64,000 bases of DNA from Micromonospora sp. NBRC 110009 (GTDB taxonomy: Bacteria > Actinomycetota > Actinomycetes > Mycobacteriales > Micromonosporaceae): positions 4,340,001 through 4,404,000 of the forward strand of contig NZ_CP130427.1 of the NCBI RefSeq assembly GCF_030518795.1. The letters run 5' to 3'. The notes below the pieces were generated by a model. It had not been told where the DNA came from. It saw nothing but the letters and a program-made list of their open reading frames with translations, and did no database searches. A program made the translations under genes and the position numbers. Below, in pieces: positions 56,781 through 64,000 of this stretch. Position 1 is the first letter of the stretch. Each line of letters starts with the position of its first letter.

Positions 56781-57353
56781 TCAGTGCCGCCGGACGGCCT
56801 CCTCGACCAGGTCGAGCACCCGGCCCAGATCGCCCGCGGGGCGGCCCATCGCCAGGTGCAGCACCAGGCCGTCGTACGCCAGCTCCAGGAACTGGGCCAG
56901 CACGTCGATCGGCACGTCGTCGCGGAGCACCCCGGCCTCCCGCTGGCGGAGCAGCCGCTCGCGGGTGGCCTCGGCGATCGCGGCCGAGCGTTCCGCCCAG
57001 CGCCGGGCGAACGCCGGGTCGGTGCGCAGCCGGCGGGAGACCTCCAGCTGGCTGCCGAGCCAGCCGGTGGTGTCCGGCGAGACGGCCCGGGCGAGCAGGT
57101 CCCGCATCACCTGGACCAGGCCGTTGCGGGCGACGGTCTCCACCATCACGGCGGCGTCGTCCTCGGCCACCGCGAGGAAGAGCGAGTCCTTGTCGCGGAA
57201 GTGGTGGAAGATGGCGCCACGGGACAGTCCGGTGGCCTCCTCCAGGCGGCGGACGGTGGCGCCCTCGTAGCCGTGCCGGGCGAAACACGCCCGCGCGGCG
57301 GCGAGGATCTCCTGCCGGCGCGCGTCGAGCTGGTCCTGACTTACTCTGGGCAC
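56781..57353 (-). CDS. TetR-family regulator, AcnR-like
   Basis: A 190-residue TetR repressor. The HTH is in the first 55 residues (ARACFARHGYEGATVRRLEEATGLSRGAIFHHFRDKDSLFLAV), nearly the same as AcnR, the aconitase repressor of corynebacteria, and the C-terminal half (ETVARNGLVQVMRDLLARAV, SQLEVSRRLRTDP, DVPIDVLAQFLELAYDG) also follows AcnR. However, no aconitase gene is in the window. It ends 115 bp before the Cys-tailed protein gene on the same strand. The GTG at 57353 is the start. Target genes are unknown. Confidence 0.88.
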   Translation of the reverse strand: MPRVSQDQLDARRQEILAAARACFARHGYEGATVRRLEEATGLSRGAIFHHFRDKDSLFLAVAEDDAAVMVETVARNGLVQVMRDLLARAVSPDTTGWLGSQLEVSRRLRTDPAFARRWAERSAAIAEATRERLLRQREAGVLRDDVPIDVLAQFLELAYDGLVLHLAMGRPAGDLGRVLDLVEEAVRRH

Positions 57354-57446
57354 GTACCGATCGTCCCAGGTGCCCCGGGCCGACGCAAACCGTACGTACG
57401 GCTTGAGATGCGGCTTTGCATGATCCAGTCGAGCGGGCGATGCGGT

Positions 57447-57452
57447 TAGGAT
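57447..57452 (+). promoter_or_regulatory. -10 box of the carbon-nitrogen hydrolase gene, probable leaderless start
   Basis: TAGGAT ends 6 nt before GTG 57459. Confidence 0.45.
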
Positions 57453-57458
57453 CGCCGG

Positions 57459-58313
57459 GTGACCGAGGCCGCACCCCTTCCCGCCCGTCCGTTGACCGTG
57501 GCCGCCGTGCAGGCCACGCCGGTCCCCGGCGACGTCGCCGGCAACGCCGGCGCGGCCGCGCGGCTCGTCGGCCGGGCCGGCGACGCCCGGGTCGTGCTGC
57601 TGCCGGAGCTGTACCTGCCGGCGTACCACCCGCCGACCCTGGCCGCCGACCCGACCGGCACCGACGTGGCCGCGGATCCGGACGGCCGGGTCGACGACCC
57701 GCGGCTGGACCCGCTGCGGGTGGCCGCCCGGGACGGCGGAACGACCGTGGTGGTCGGGGCCGCCGTCCGGCACCCGGACGGGCGGCGGACCATCTCCGCG
57801 CTGGTGGTCGACCCGACCGGCGGCGTGCGCGCCGCGTACGACAAGCAGCAGCTCTGGAGCGGGGAGCGCGAGCTGTTCGACGCGGGCCGGCGCGGGGCCA
57901 CCCTGCTGGTCGACGACTGGCGGCTCGGCCTCGGCATCTGCTACGACGGCTGCTTCCCGGAGCACGGCCGGGCGGCCGCCGACGACGGCGCGCACGGCTA
58001 CCTCTGCCCGAGCGGCTACCTGGCCGGCTCGGCGCACCGGCGCGACCTGTACTACGCCGCGCGCGCCCTGGACAACACCATGTACGTCGTCTTCGCCAAC
58101 GCCGTCGACGGCGCCGACCCGTGGCGGTTCAACGGCGGCGCCGCCGTGTACGACCCGGAGGGACGCCCGCTGGCCCGCGGCGCGGACACCGGGGAGGACG
58201 TGCTGGTGGCGACGCTCGACCCGGCCGCCCTGGCGGCCACCCGCGCCGCGCACACCATGCTCGGCGACCGCCTGCCCGACCAGGGGCTCCCCCGAACGAC
58301 GCTGCGCGGCTGA
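57459..58313 (+). CDS. Carbon-nitrogen hydrolase (nitrilase superfamily)
   Basis: A 284-residue amidase-fold enzyme. The Glu-Lys-Cys triad is visible: Glu50 (VVLLPELYLP), Lys129 (AYDKQQLW) and Cys161 (LGLGICYDGCFPEH). The exact amide or carbamoyl substrate is not deducible. It is divergent from the TetR gene with 105 bp between, and starts at a GTG next to a -10 box. A HAD gene follows 60 bp later with its own -10 box. Confidence 0.9.
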   Translation: MTEAAPLPARPLTVAAVQATPVPGDVAGNAGAAARLVGRAGDARVVLLPELYLPAYHPPTLAADPTGTDVAADPDGRVDDPRLDPLRVAARDGGTTVVVGAAVRHPDGRRTISALVVDPTGGVRAAYDKQQLWSGERELFDAGRRGATLLVDDWRLGLGICYDGCFPEHGRAAADDGAHGYLCPSGYLAGSAHRRDLYYAARALDNTMYVVFANAVDGADPWRFNGGAAVYDPEGRPLARGADTGEDVLVATLDPAALAATRAAHTMLGDRLPDQGLPRTTLRG

Positions 58314-58361
58314 CGGACGGGGCGGGGGGATCGGCCCTGTCGGTCGTGCACCTCGGTCCCG

Positions 58362-58367
58362 TAAGGT
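58362..58367 (+). promoter_or_regulatory. -10 box of the HAD gene, probable leaderless start
   Basis: TAAGGT ends 6 nt before GTG 58374. Confidence 0.45.
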
Positions 58368-58373
58368 TCCCGC

Positions 58374-59018
58374 GTGCCGTTGCTCCTGCTCGACCTGGAC
58401 AACACCCTGCTCGACCGCGCCGGGCCGTTCCGTGCCTGGGGAGAGCGCTTCCTGGAGAGCGTCGGCGCGCCCCGCACCGACATCGAATGGTTGCTCTCCA
58501 TCGACGCGGACGGGCTGACCGACCGGTGGGACGTCGCGGACGCCATCCGGGACCGGTACGGGCTGAAGATTCCCTCGATCGACCTGGTCGAGGAGCTGCA
58601 CGACGGGGTGGTGGCGAACACCCGGCTGGACCCGCTGGTCGCCTGCGCACTGCGGATCGCAGAGGACGCCGGCTGGGTGCCGGTGGTGGTCACCAACGGG
58701 GTGGTCCGCCAGCAGGAGGCGAAGATCCGCCGCACCGGCCTGGACCGGTACGTGGCCGACTGGGTGATCTCCGAGGAGGCCGGCGTCAGCAAGCCCAACC
58801 CGCGGATCTTCGCGTTCGCCGCCCAGCGGGTCCGGATGCCGCTGCGCGGCGCCTGGGTGATCGGGGACAGCCCGGAGGCGGACATCGGCGGGGCCACCGC
58901 CGTCGGCCTGCCCAGCGTCTGGCTGCACCGGGGGCGCCGCTGGTCGGACGACCGCTTCGCGCCCACCCGCACGGTGGACGGGCTGATCGCGGCCGTGGCC
59001 ACCGTGCTGGCCGGCTGA
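58374..59018 (+). CDS. HAD-superfamily hydrolase
   Basis: A 214-residue haloacid dehalogenase-like phosphatase, probably cytosolic. Motif I is LLLDLDNTLLD (nucleophile Asp7, acid Asp9), motif II PVVVTNG (about residues 101-107), motif III lysine in GVSKPNPRIF (Lys about 141) and motif IV VIGDSPEADIGGATAVG. The cap domain is inserted after motif I (C1 type). Substrate unknown. A hairpin (59027-59055) follows. Confidence 0.9.
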   Translation: MPLLLLDLDNTLLDRAGPFRAWGERFLESVGAPRTDIEWLLSIDADGLTDRWDVADAIRDRYGLKIPSIDLVEELHDGVVANTRLDPLVACALRIAEDAGWVPVVVTNGVVRQQEAKIRRTGLDRYVADWVISEEAGVSKPNPRIFAFAAQRVRMPLRGAWVIGDSPEADIGGATAVGLPSVWLHRGRRWSDDRFAPTRTVDGLIAAVATVLAG

Positions 59019-59026
59019 CCGCCGGC

Positions 59027-59055
59027 ACCCCGCCGCCGGCGCCGGCCGGCGGGGT
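59027..59055 (+). terminator. Hairpin after the HAD gene
   Basis: Nearly perfect palindrome of ACCCCGCC and GGCGGGGT arms with a GCCGGC core, 9 bases after the stop. Confidence 0.6.
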
Positions 59056-59211
59056 AATTCGGTTGACCCGTCCGCGCCGCCCGGCGAGCATGGGGCCGCG
59101 CGAGGGCGCAGCCGGGCGGGGCCCGGTCGAGGAGAGGAGGTCGGTCATGGCCGTCTTTGCAGGGTCGTTCCACCTGCCTCCACCAGCCTCGATCGAAGGA
59201 TCAACCCACCC

Positions 59212-60141
59212 GTGCGTGAACACGACTTCCCGGCGCCGCAGCGCCGTGGCCGCGGCAAGAGCCGCTTTGACGACGACGAACCGTACTTCCTGAAGCGGGG
59301 CCGGCACGCCGAGCCGGTCCTCGCCGAGCCCGACGCCGAGCCCGATCCCGAGGACCGCTGGTCCTCCTGGGACGAGGCCGTGCACGGGCCCGAACCCCAT
59401 CCCGAGTGGCTGGTCACCGAGCTGGCCGCGAAGGACAGCGAACTCGGCGTGCTGAAGACCGGCAAGGAGGCGGACGTCCACCTGGTCCGCCGGGCCGTGC
59501 CCGGCTCCGACCGCTCCTGCCTGCTGGCGGCGAAGCGCTACCGGGACGCCGAGCACCGGCTCTTCCACCGGGACGCCGGCTACCTGGAGGGGCGCCGGGT
59601 CCGCCGGTCCCGGGAGATGCGGGCGATGGCCGGGCGCACCGCGTTCGGCCGGCAGATGATCGCCGGGCAGTGGGCGGCGGCCGAGTTCGGCGCCCTGGCC
59701 CGGCTCTGGGAGATCGGCGCCGCCTCCGGGCGGATCGCCGTGCCGTACCCGGTGCAGCTGCTCGGCACCGAGCTGATGCTGGAGTTCGTCGGGGACGCCG
59801 AGGAGGGGCAGGCCGCGCCGCGGCTGGCCCAGCTCCGTCCCGACGCCGCCGAGCTCCGCGACCTGTGGGAGCAACTGGTCGACGCGCTGGTCGTGCTGGC
59901 CCGGGCCGGCTACGCGCACGGCGACCTGTCGCCGTACAACCTGCTGGTGCACCGGGGGCGGCTGGTCATGATCGACCTGCCGCAGGTGGTCGACGTGGTG
60001 GCCAACCCGCAGGGGCCGGAGTTCCTCACCCGGGACGTCCGGGTGGTCGCCACCTGGTTCGCCGCCCGGGGGCTGCCCGCCGCGGTCACCGACCAGGGCG
60101 AGCTGGCCGGGCTGCTGCTGCGGGAGGCGGGGCTCCGCTGA
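59212..60141 (+). CDS. RIO-type serine/threonine protein kinase
   Basis: A 309-residue atypical kinase of the RIO family, whose archaeal and eukaryotic members act in ribosome maturation; the bacterial role is not settled. The N-terminus is charged and probably flexible (residues 1-60). The kinase core has KTGKEADVHLVRRA (ATP loop), LAAKRYRDAEH (Lys about 106), catalytic His236-Gly-Asp238 in YAHGDLSPYNLLV and metal Asp255 in MIDLPQVVDV. GTG 59212 has GAAGGA upstream. Two separate hairpins lie between it and the convergent DUF2630 gene. Confidence 0.9.
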   Translation: MREHDFPAPQRRGRGKSRFDDDEPYFLKRGRHAEPVLAEPDAEPDPEDRWSSWDEAVHGPEPHPEWLVTELAAKDSELGVLKTGKEADVHLVRRAVPGSDRSCLLAAKRYRDAEHRLFHRDAGYLEGRRVRRSREMRAMAGRTAFGRQMIAGQWAAAEFGALARLWEIGAASGRIAVPYPVQLLGTELMLEFVGDAEEGQAAPRLAQLRPDAAELRDLWEQLVDALVVLARAGYAHGDLSPYNLLVHRGRLVMIDLPQVVDVVANPQGPEFLTRDVRVVATWFAARGLPAAVTDQGELAGLLLREAGLR

Positions 60142-60148
60142 GCGCGGC

Positions 60149-60182
60149 GCGTCCCGGGCGGGTGTGCTTCCGCCCGGGACGC
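60149..60182 (+). terminator. Terminator of the RIO kinase gene
   Basis: Thirteen-bp perfect stem (60149-60161 with 60170-60182), 8 bases after the stop. Confidence 0.75.
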
Positions 60183-60199
60183 GACCGCGTGGGTCCGGT

Positions 60200-60227
60200 G
60201 GTCCGCGCCCGGAGGCGGGCGCGGACC
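60200..60227 (-). terminator. Terminator of the DUF2630 gene
   Basis: Twelve-bp perfect stem (60200-60211 with 60216-60227) with a GAGG loop, directly past the stop of the minus-strand gene. Confidence 0.75.
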
Positions 60228-60228
60228 G

Positions 60229-60477
60229 TCACTGGAGGTAGCGCTCGACCTCCGGGAGCGGGCGTTCACCCTGGGCGTCCGGGTCGCCGTGCGCCTGGCG
60301 GGCCGCCCGCCGGCGGCGCAGCAGGTCCCAGCACTGGTCGAGGGACTCTTCGAGCGCCCGTAGCCGCTCGCGCGCCTCGTCGTCGGTGCCGGCCTCGTTC
60401 TCCTGCGCGGCCGCGCGCAGCCGGTGCTCCTCGTCGACGAGTTCGGAGATCCGGTTCAGGATGGTCTTGTCGTCCAT
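60229..60477 (-). CDS. DUF2630 family protein
   Basis: An 82-residue, largely helical protein typical of DUF2630: MDDKTILNRISELVDEEHRLRA at the N-terminus, an acidic middle and RALEESLDQCWDLLRRRRAARQ, likely forming a coiled coil. Function is unknown; the family is common in actinobacteria and often sits alone, as here. Confidence 0.85.
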   Translation of the reverse strand: MDDKTILNRISELVDEEHRLRAAAQENEAGTDDEARERLRALEESLDQCWDLLRRRRAARQAHGDPDAQGERPLPEVERYLQ

Positions 60478-60575
60478 GCCCGAAGCTTGGCACAGGGGGC
60501 GGTGCCGCGCCCGGGTTCTCCCCGCGCCCGCCGGGCGTGCCGCGCCGGTGGGTCGCCCCGGCGGCCGGGCCCGGC

Positions 60576-60581
60576 TAGGTT
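60576..60581 (+). promoter_or_regulatory. -10 box of the GNAT gene, probable leaderless start
   Basis: TAGGTT ends 7 nt before ATG 60589. Confidence 0.5.
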
Positions 60582-60588
60582 CCCCGCC

Positions 60589-61569
60589 ATGCCGCTCACC
60601 GTCCGTCCCTTCCGGCCCGCCGACGCCCCCGCCGTCGCCGAGGTGCTCCGCGCCGCCGCGCCGCACCACCTGGTCACCCCGGAGCTGATCGCCTGGCAGG
60701 CGGTCGCCGCCCCGGCCGCCGAGCGGCACGCGCTGCTGGTCGCGGACGACAGCACCGGGTCGCGGCGCGGTGGCGAGCTGTGCGGCGTCGCCCGCACCGG
60801 GCTGCTGTACGAGAGCGCGGAGCCCGGGCTGGGCTTCGCCAACGTCAGCGTGCACCCGGGGCGGCGCGGCCGGGGCGTGGGGACCGCGCTGCTGACCGCC
60901 GCCGAGCGCCGGCTCGTCGGGTTGGGCGTGGTCACCGCGTACGCGAAGGTGGCCGACGACCCGGTCGCGGTGGGCTTCGCCGAGCGGCGGGGTTACCGGC
61001 GCGGCCGGCGGGCCGTGCAACTGCGTCTGGAGCTGGCCACGGCGACGCTGCCCGACCTACCGGCGGTGCCCGGCGTGGAGCTGATCACGGCGGGGAAGCT
61101 GACCGACCCGCACCCGGTGTACGAGGCGGACCTGGCCGCCGCCGCGGACGAGCCGGGCGACGTGCCGATGGACCACATCAGCTATCCCGACTGGTTGGCC
61201 GCCTACTGGGACCGCCCGGACCTGGACCGGGAGCTGACCTCGCTGGCCATGGTGGACGGTGACGTGGTGGCGTTCAGCGTCGCCCTGACCGACGGCCGCG
61301 ACGGCTACGAGTCCGGGATGACCGGCACCCGGCCCGGCCACCGCCGCGCCGGCCTGGCCGGGTTGGTCAAACTCGCCTCGCTGCACCGGGCGCGACGGGC
61401 CGGTCACCGGTACGCGCTCACCACCAACGACGCCGCCAACGACGCGATGCTGGCCATCAACCGCCGCCTGGGCTACCGGACGGTGGGTGCCGAGTGGCGC
61501 TACCTGCGGAGCCTTTCCGGCGAGGACTTCCCGGCCGGATCCATTGTCGACTGTGGGAATGTTCACTAG
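60589..61569 (+). CDS. Double GNAT-domain acetyltransferase
   Basis: A 326-residue protein with two GNAT folds. The first (about residues 1-145) has the acetyl-CoA loop VHPGRRGRGVGTALLTAAERR; the second (about 160-326) has TRPGHRRAGLAGLVKLASLHRARRAG and the end NRRLGYRTVGAEWRY. Such tandem proteins resemble mycothiol synthase in layout but lack clear specific motifs, so the substrate is open. The stop codon lies in a 12-bp palindrome that may serve the next operon. Confidence 0.87.
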   Translation: MPLTVRPFRPADAPAVAEVLRAAAPHHLVTPELIAWQAVAAPAAERHALLVADDSTGSRRGGELCGVARTGLLYESAEPGLGFANVSVHPGRRGRGVGTALLTAAERRLVGLGVVTAYAKVADDPVAVGFAERRGYRRGRRAVQLRLELATATLPDLPAVPGVELITAGKLTDPHPVYEADLAAAADEPGDVPMDHISYPDWLAAYWDRPDLDRELTSLAMVDGDVVAFSVALTDGRDGYESGMTGTRPGHRRAGLAGLVKLASLHRARRAGHRYALTTNDAANDAMLAINRRLGYRTVGAEWRYLRSLSGEDFPAGSIVDCGNVH

Positions 61570-61573
61570 TGAA
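61562..61573. promoter_or_regulatory. Perfect palindrome TTCACTAGTGAA before the P450 operon
   Basis: A 12-bp palindrome covers the GNAT stop codon and borders an AT-rich stretch (61570-61605) that stands out in this GC-rich DNA. It is a candidate operator for the P450-terpene synthase genes. Confidence 0.4.
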
Positions 61574-61687
61574 ATATTTTCCCGTCCTGTCTTTTACTCT
61601 TTCCTCCCGACTGGCATGCTCGGCGGGCGACATCACCCATCATCACTGCGTCGCGACACTGAGTTGACCTGGAGGGGAGCTGTTCAC

Positions 61688-63076
61688 GTGGACCAGCCAC
61701 ATCCGGTGCCCGGGCCCACGGGACAGCTCCAAACCGTCCCGCTGCGCCGGCTCCTGCCCGGCATGCTCCGCGATCCCGCCCGGGCGCTGATCGACGTCGG
61801 CAACCGCACCGGGGGTGCCGTGGTCCGGCTCAACCTGGGATCGTTCCGCCCCTACCTGGTCACCCACCCCCGGCACGTCCAGCACGTGCTCCGCGATCGG
61901 GCCGACAACTACGAGCGGGCGGGCGACGGGCTGTTCTGGCGGCCGGTCAAGCGGCTGTTCGGCGAGGGGATCCTCGGCGAGGGTCAGATCTGGTCGGCCA
62001 GCCGCCGGATGCTCCAGCCGATGTTCACCGCGAGGCGGGTGGAGGCCCTGGTCGACGGGATGGCGGACGCCGTCCGCGACGCCGTCGACGAGCTGGACGA
62101 GCCGTCCCGCGCCGGCCGCGCCGTCGACATCGGCGTCGAGCAGGCGCGGATCGTCTGCCGCGCGATCATGCGGGTGCTCTTCGCCGACAAGATCTCGGTG
62201 CCGGACGCGATGCGGGTGATCGACGCGCAGGACGTCATCGCCACCGCGGTCATCCCCCGGATCGTCGTGCCCTTCGCCCCGCTGTCCCTGCCGATGCCGG
62301 GTGACCGCCCGTTCCGCCGGGCCAAGCGCATCGTCGACGACGTGCTGGTGCCCATCGTCCGGCAGACCCGGGCGGTGGCCGACGAGGGCGACGACGTGAT
62401 CTCCACGCTCTGGCGGGCCCGCACCGAGGACGGTCGGCAGCTCGACGAGGGGCAGGTCCGCAACGACACGGTGGCGATGTTCGCCGCGACCACCGAGACC
62501 ACGATCAACGTGCTCACCTGGCTCTGGCCCCACCTGGCCGAGCGGCCCGACGTCGCCGACCGGCTCTACGCCGAGATCGACGAGGTGGTGGGCGGCGAAC
62601 CGGTCCGCCGCGAGCATCTGCGGGACCTGACCTACACCAGGATGGTGCTGGACGAGCTGCTCCGGCTCTATCCCATCGGCTGGATCATCCCGCGCCGCGC
62701 GGTTGCCGCCGACGTGATCGACGGCGTGCCGATCGAGGCCGGCGCCACCATGGTGGCGAGCCCGCTGATCACTCAGCGGATGGCGCAGTTCTGGGAGCGG
62801 CCCGACGAGTTCGACCCCGAACGGTTCCGGCCGGAGCGGGTCCGGGGTCGCCACCGGTACGCGCACTTCCCGTTCGGCGGCGGCCCGCACCAGTGCCTCG
62901 GGATGTACCTGTTCTACCTGGAGGCGCAGCTCATCCTCGCCACGATGCTCAGCCGCTACCGGTTCCGGCTGCGCCGCGCCGGCGTACCGGGACTGCGGCT
63001 GGCCGCGGCGCTGCGGCCGCGCGAGCGGGTCGAGCTGACGCTGTCGGCGTCCCGGAGCCTGGCGGGGCCGGCATGA
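61688..63076 (+). CDS. Cytochrome P450
   Basis: A 462-residue P450 monooxygenase, longer than most bacterial class I P450s and closer in sequence style to CYP102/CYP4-like proteins (QPMFTARRVEALVDGM in helix C-D, ERPDEFDPERF). The I-helix is FAATTETT (about residues 265-272), the ExxR pair is Glu323-Arg326 (DELLRLYP) and the haem loop FGGGPHQCLG has ligand Cys403. There is no reductase domain. The GTG follows GGAGGGGAG at 8 nt. The stop overlaps the terpene synthase start (ATGA), so it probably oxidises that enzyme's product. Confidence 0.93.
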   Translation: MDQPHPVPGPTGQLQTVPLRRLLPGMLRDPARALIDVGNRTGGAVVRLNLGSFRPYLVTHPRHVQHVLRDRADNYERAGDGLFWRPVKRLFGEGILGEGQIWSASRRMLQPMFTARRVEALVDGMADAVRDAVDELDEPSRAGRAVDIGVEQARIVCRAIMRVLFADKISVPDAMRVIDAQDVIATAVIPRIVVPFAPLSLPMPGDRPFRRAKRIVDDVLVPIVRQTRAVADEGDDVISTLWRARTEDGRQLDEGQVRNDTVAMFAATTETTINVLTWLWPHLAERPDVADRLYAEIDEVVGGEPVRREHLRDLTYTRMVLDELLRLYPIGWIIPRRAVAADVIDGVPIEAGATMVASPLITQRMAQFWERPDEFDPERFRPERVRGRHRYAHFPFGGGPHQCLGMYLFYLEAQLILATMLSRYRFRLRRAGVPGLRLAAALRPRERVELTLSASRSLAGPA

Positions 63077-63969
63077 CCACCGTGGACGCGCCGGTCGACC
63101 AGCTCGATGCGGCCGCGGAGCAGGGTCGGGTCTGCGCGCTCGCCGCCCGGGGGCAGCGCGGGTTGCAGCGGCGGGCCGCCGCCCATCCCGAGCTCTTCCC
63201 CGAGCGTCCCTTCGACGCGGCCCTCTTCGGCAGCGTCGCGCTGGCCATGGCGTTCAGCGCGCCGCGGTGCACGGTCGAGGAGCTGGACCTCACCGGCCGC
63301 GCGGTGCTGTGGGGCTTCGCGGTCGACTGGCAGGTCGACCACCTGGCGACCTCCCGGGCGGAGATCGACCGGATCACCGAGACCTGCCTCGCGGTCGCCG
63401 ACGGCGCCGCGCCCGGAGACCCGCTGGGGCGGTTCCTCGCCGAGCTGCGCGACGACCTCGCCGCCACCCCGGCCTTCAGCGAGCTGCGGGGGCTGTGGCG
63501 GGAGGAGATCGCCCGCACCCTGCGCGCCATGGCTCGCGAGTGGGAGTGGAAGACCGCGATGGCAGGTGGCAGCGGCGCCCCGCCCACCCTGGCCGACTAC
63601 CTCGCCAACGCCGAGAACCTCGCCGCCACGGTGGTCAACGTCGCCCACTGGATCCACACCGGATCCGCCGGCACGCACCGGGAGCTGTCCCGGCTCGTCG
63701 CGGTCAGCGACGAGGTGCAGCGGGCCCTGCGCCTGGTCAACGACCTCGGCACCTACCAGCGGGACCGCGAGTGGGGAGACCTCAACGCCCTCATGCTGGT
63801 GGCCGATCGCGCCGAGGTCGAGCGGCGGACGGCGGCGCAGGTCGACCACTGCCGGCGGCTGCTGGCCGAGCTGGCGGTCGACCGCCCCCGGGAGGCGGAC
63901 TACCTGACCCGGCAGCTTGGCTTCACCAGCGGCTTCTACCGCCTCACCGACTTCTGGGGCGTCCGGTGA
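63073..63969 (+). CDS. Divergent class I terpene synthase
   Basis: A 298-residue alpha-helical protein with the layout of bacterial terpene synthases. The first metal motif, normally DDxxD, reads Asp85-Trp86-x-x-Asp89 (GFAVDWQVDHL), so the second Asp is missing. The second motif, normally NDxxSxxxE, is Asn223-Asp224-x-x-Thr227-x-x-x-Asp231 (VNDLGTYQRD). The YLxxR pyrophosphate-sensor position is YLANA, without Arg. It is flanked by coupled genes on both sides (ATGA with the P450, GTGA with the next). Product and chain length are unknown. Confidence 0.8.
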   Translation: MTTVDAPVDQLDAAAEQGRVCALAARGQRGLQRRAAAHPELFPERPFDAALFGSVALAMAFSAPRCTVEELDLTGRAVLWGFAVDWQVDHLATSRAEIDRITETCLAVADGAAPGDPLGRFLAELRDDLAATPAFSELRGLWREEIARTLRAMAREWEWKTAMAGGSGAPPTLADYLANAENLAATVVNVAHWIHTGSAGTHRELSRLVAVSDEVQRALRLVNDLGTYQRDREWGDLNALMLVADRAEVERRTAAQVDHCRRLLAELAVDRPREADYLTRQLGFTSGFYRLTDFWGVR

Positions 63970-64000
63970 CCGTCGTCGCCGCCGACGCCCGCCGGGAAGC
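63966..64000 (+). CDS. Start of a third coupled gene (cut by window end)
   Basis: GTG at 63966 overlaps the terpene synthase stop (GTGA), and 11 codons are visible (VTVVAADARRE). Tight coupling suggests a partner in the same pathway, such as a prenyl diphosphate synthase or second cyclase, but nothing can be identified from so few residues. Confidence 0.5.
   Translation, partial: MTVVAADARRE

Overview
This window is chromosomal DNA from a very GC-rich actinobacterium. Third codon positions are almost all G or C, many genes start with GTG, and adjacent genes are often joined by ATGA or GTGA overlaps. Gene content and order fit Micromonosporaceae (Micromonospora or a close relative): rbpA, whiA, an acVLRF1 release factor, suf genes led by a SufR-type regulator, and MNIO/TIGR04222 genes. 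From memory, the core order also matches the Mycobacterium tuberculosis stretch of about Rv1420 to Rv1473 (uvrC, rapZ, yvcK, whiA, gap, pgk, tpi, secG, devB, opcA, zwf, tal, tkt, ctaB, ctaA, sufR-B-D-C-S-U-T, then an ABC-F gene, a small HTH gene and an enoyl-CoA hydratase). Accessory genes interrupt that backbone. No tRNA, rRNA, CRISPR array or prophage was seen.

Layout. 1-5653: excision repair (uvrA without its 5' end, uvrC) around a Tat/lipoprotein Rieske protein. 5654-8600: an accessory pocket with an intact ISL3-family element inserted into the centre of a 46-bp palindrome, then a four-copy array of SigR/SigH-like promoter motifs and a secreted C39-type peptidase. recQ follows. 10679-17782: rapZ-yvcK-whiA, gap-pgk-tpiA-secG and rbpA, whose 3' end lies in a 60-bp tandem duplication. 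17965-26470 (minus strand): the pentose phosphate block tkt-tal-pgi-zwf-opcA-pgl. 26736-31976: haem A genes (ctaB, ctaA) flanking an unknown small protein, an ATP-grasp enzyme and a beta-helix protein. 32093-38808: the SUF iron-sulfur operon.

39137-49046: secreted and translation-related genes: an unknown secreted protein, a LysE-type exporter, a large reprolysin-like metalloprotease, acVLRF1, a SnoaL-like protein behind a truncated isomerase, a YpfJ-type metallopeptidase, and an ABC-F ATPase whose leader carries a six-codon ORF and a terminator-like hairpin. 49098-53625: CadD-like transporter, HTH protein, enoyl-CoA hydratase, ABC exporter and uracil-DNA glycosylase. 53622-57353 (minus): SDR, then a three-gene MNIO system (partner, DUF692 enzyme, membrane protein with a Cys/Gly tail), then an AcnR-like TetR regulator. 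57459-61569: nitrilase-fold amidase, HAD, RIO kinase, DUF2630 and a double GNAT protein. 61688-64000: a cytochrome P450, a divergent terpene synthase and the start of a third coupled gene, which looks like the edge of a terpenoid cluster.

The most unusual items are the MNIO locus with its membrane-anchored Cys-rich tail, the apparent attenuator before the ABC-F gene, the promoter-motif array, the IS inside a palindrome, and the terpene synthase with altered active-site motifs. Many monocistronic starts carry a -10 hexamer ending 6-7 nt before the start codon, suggesting leaderless transcription is common here.
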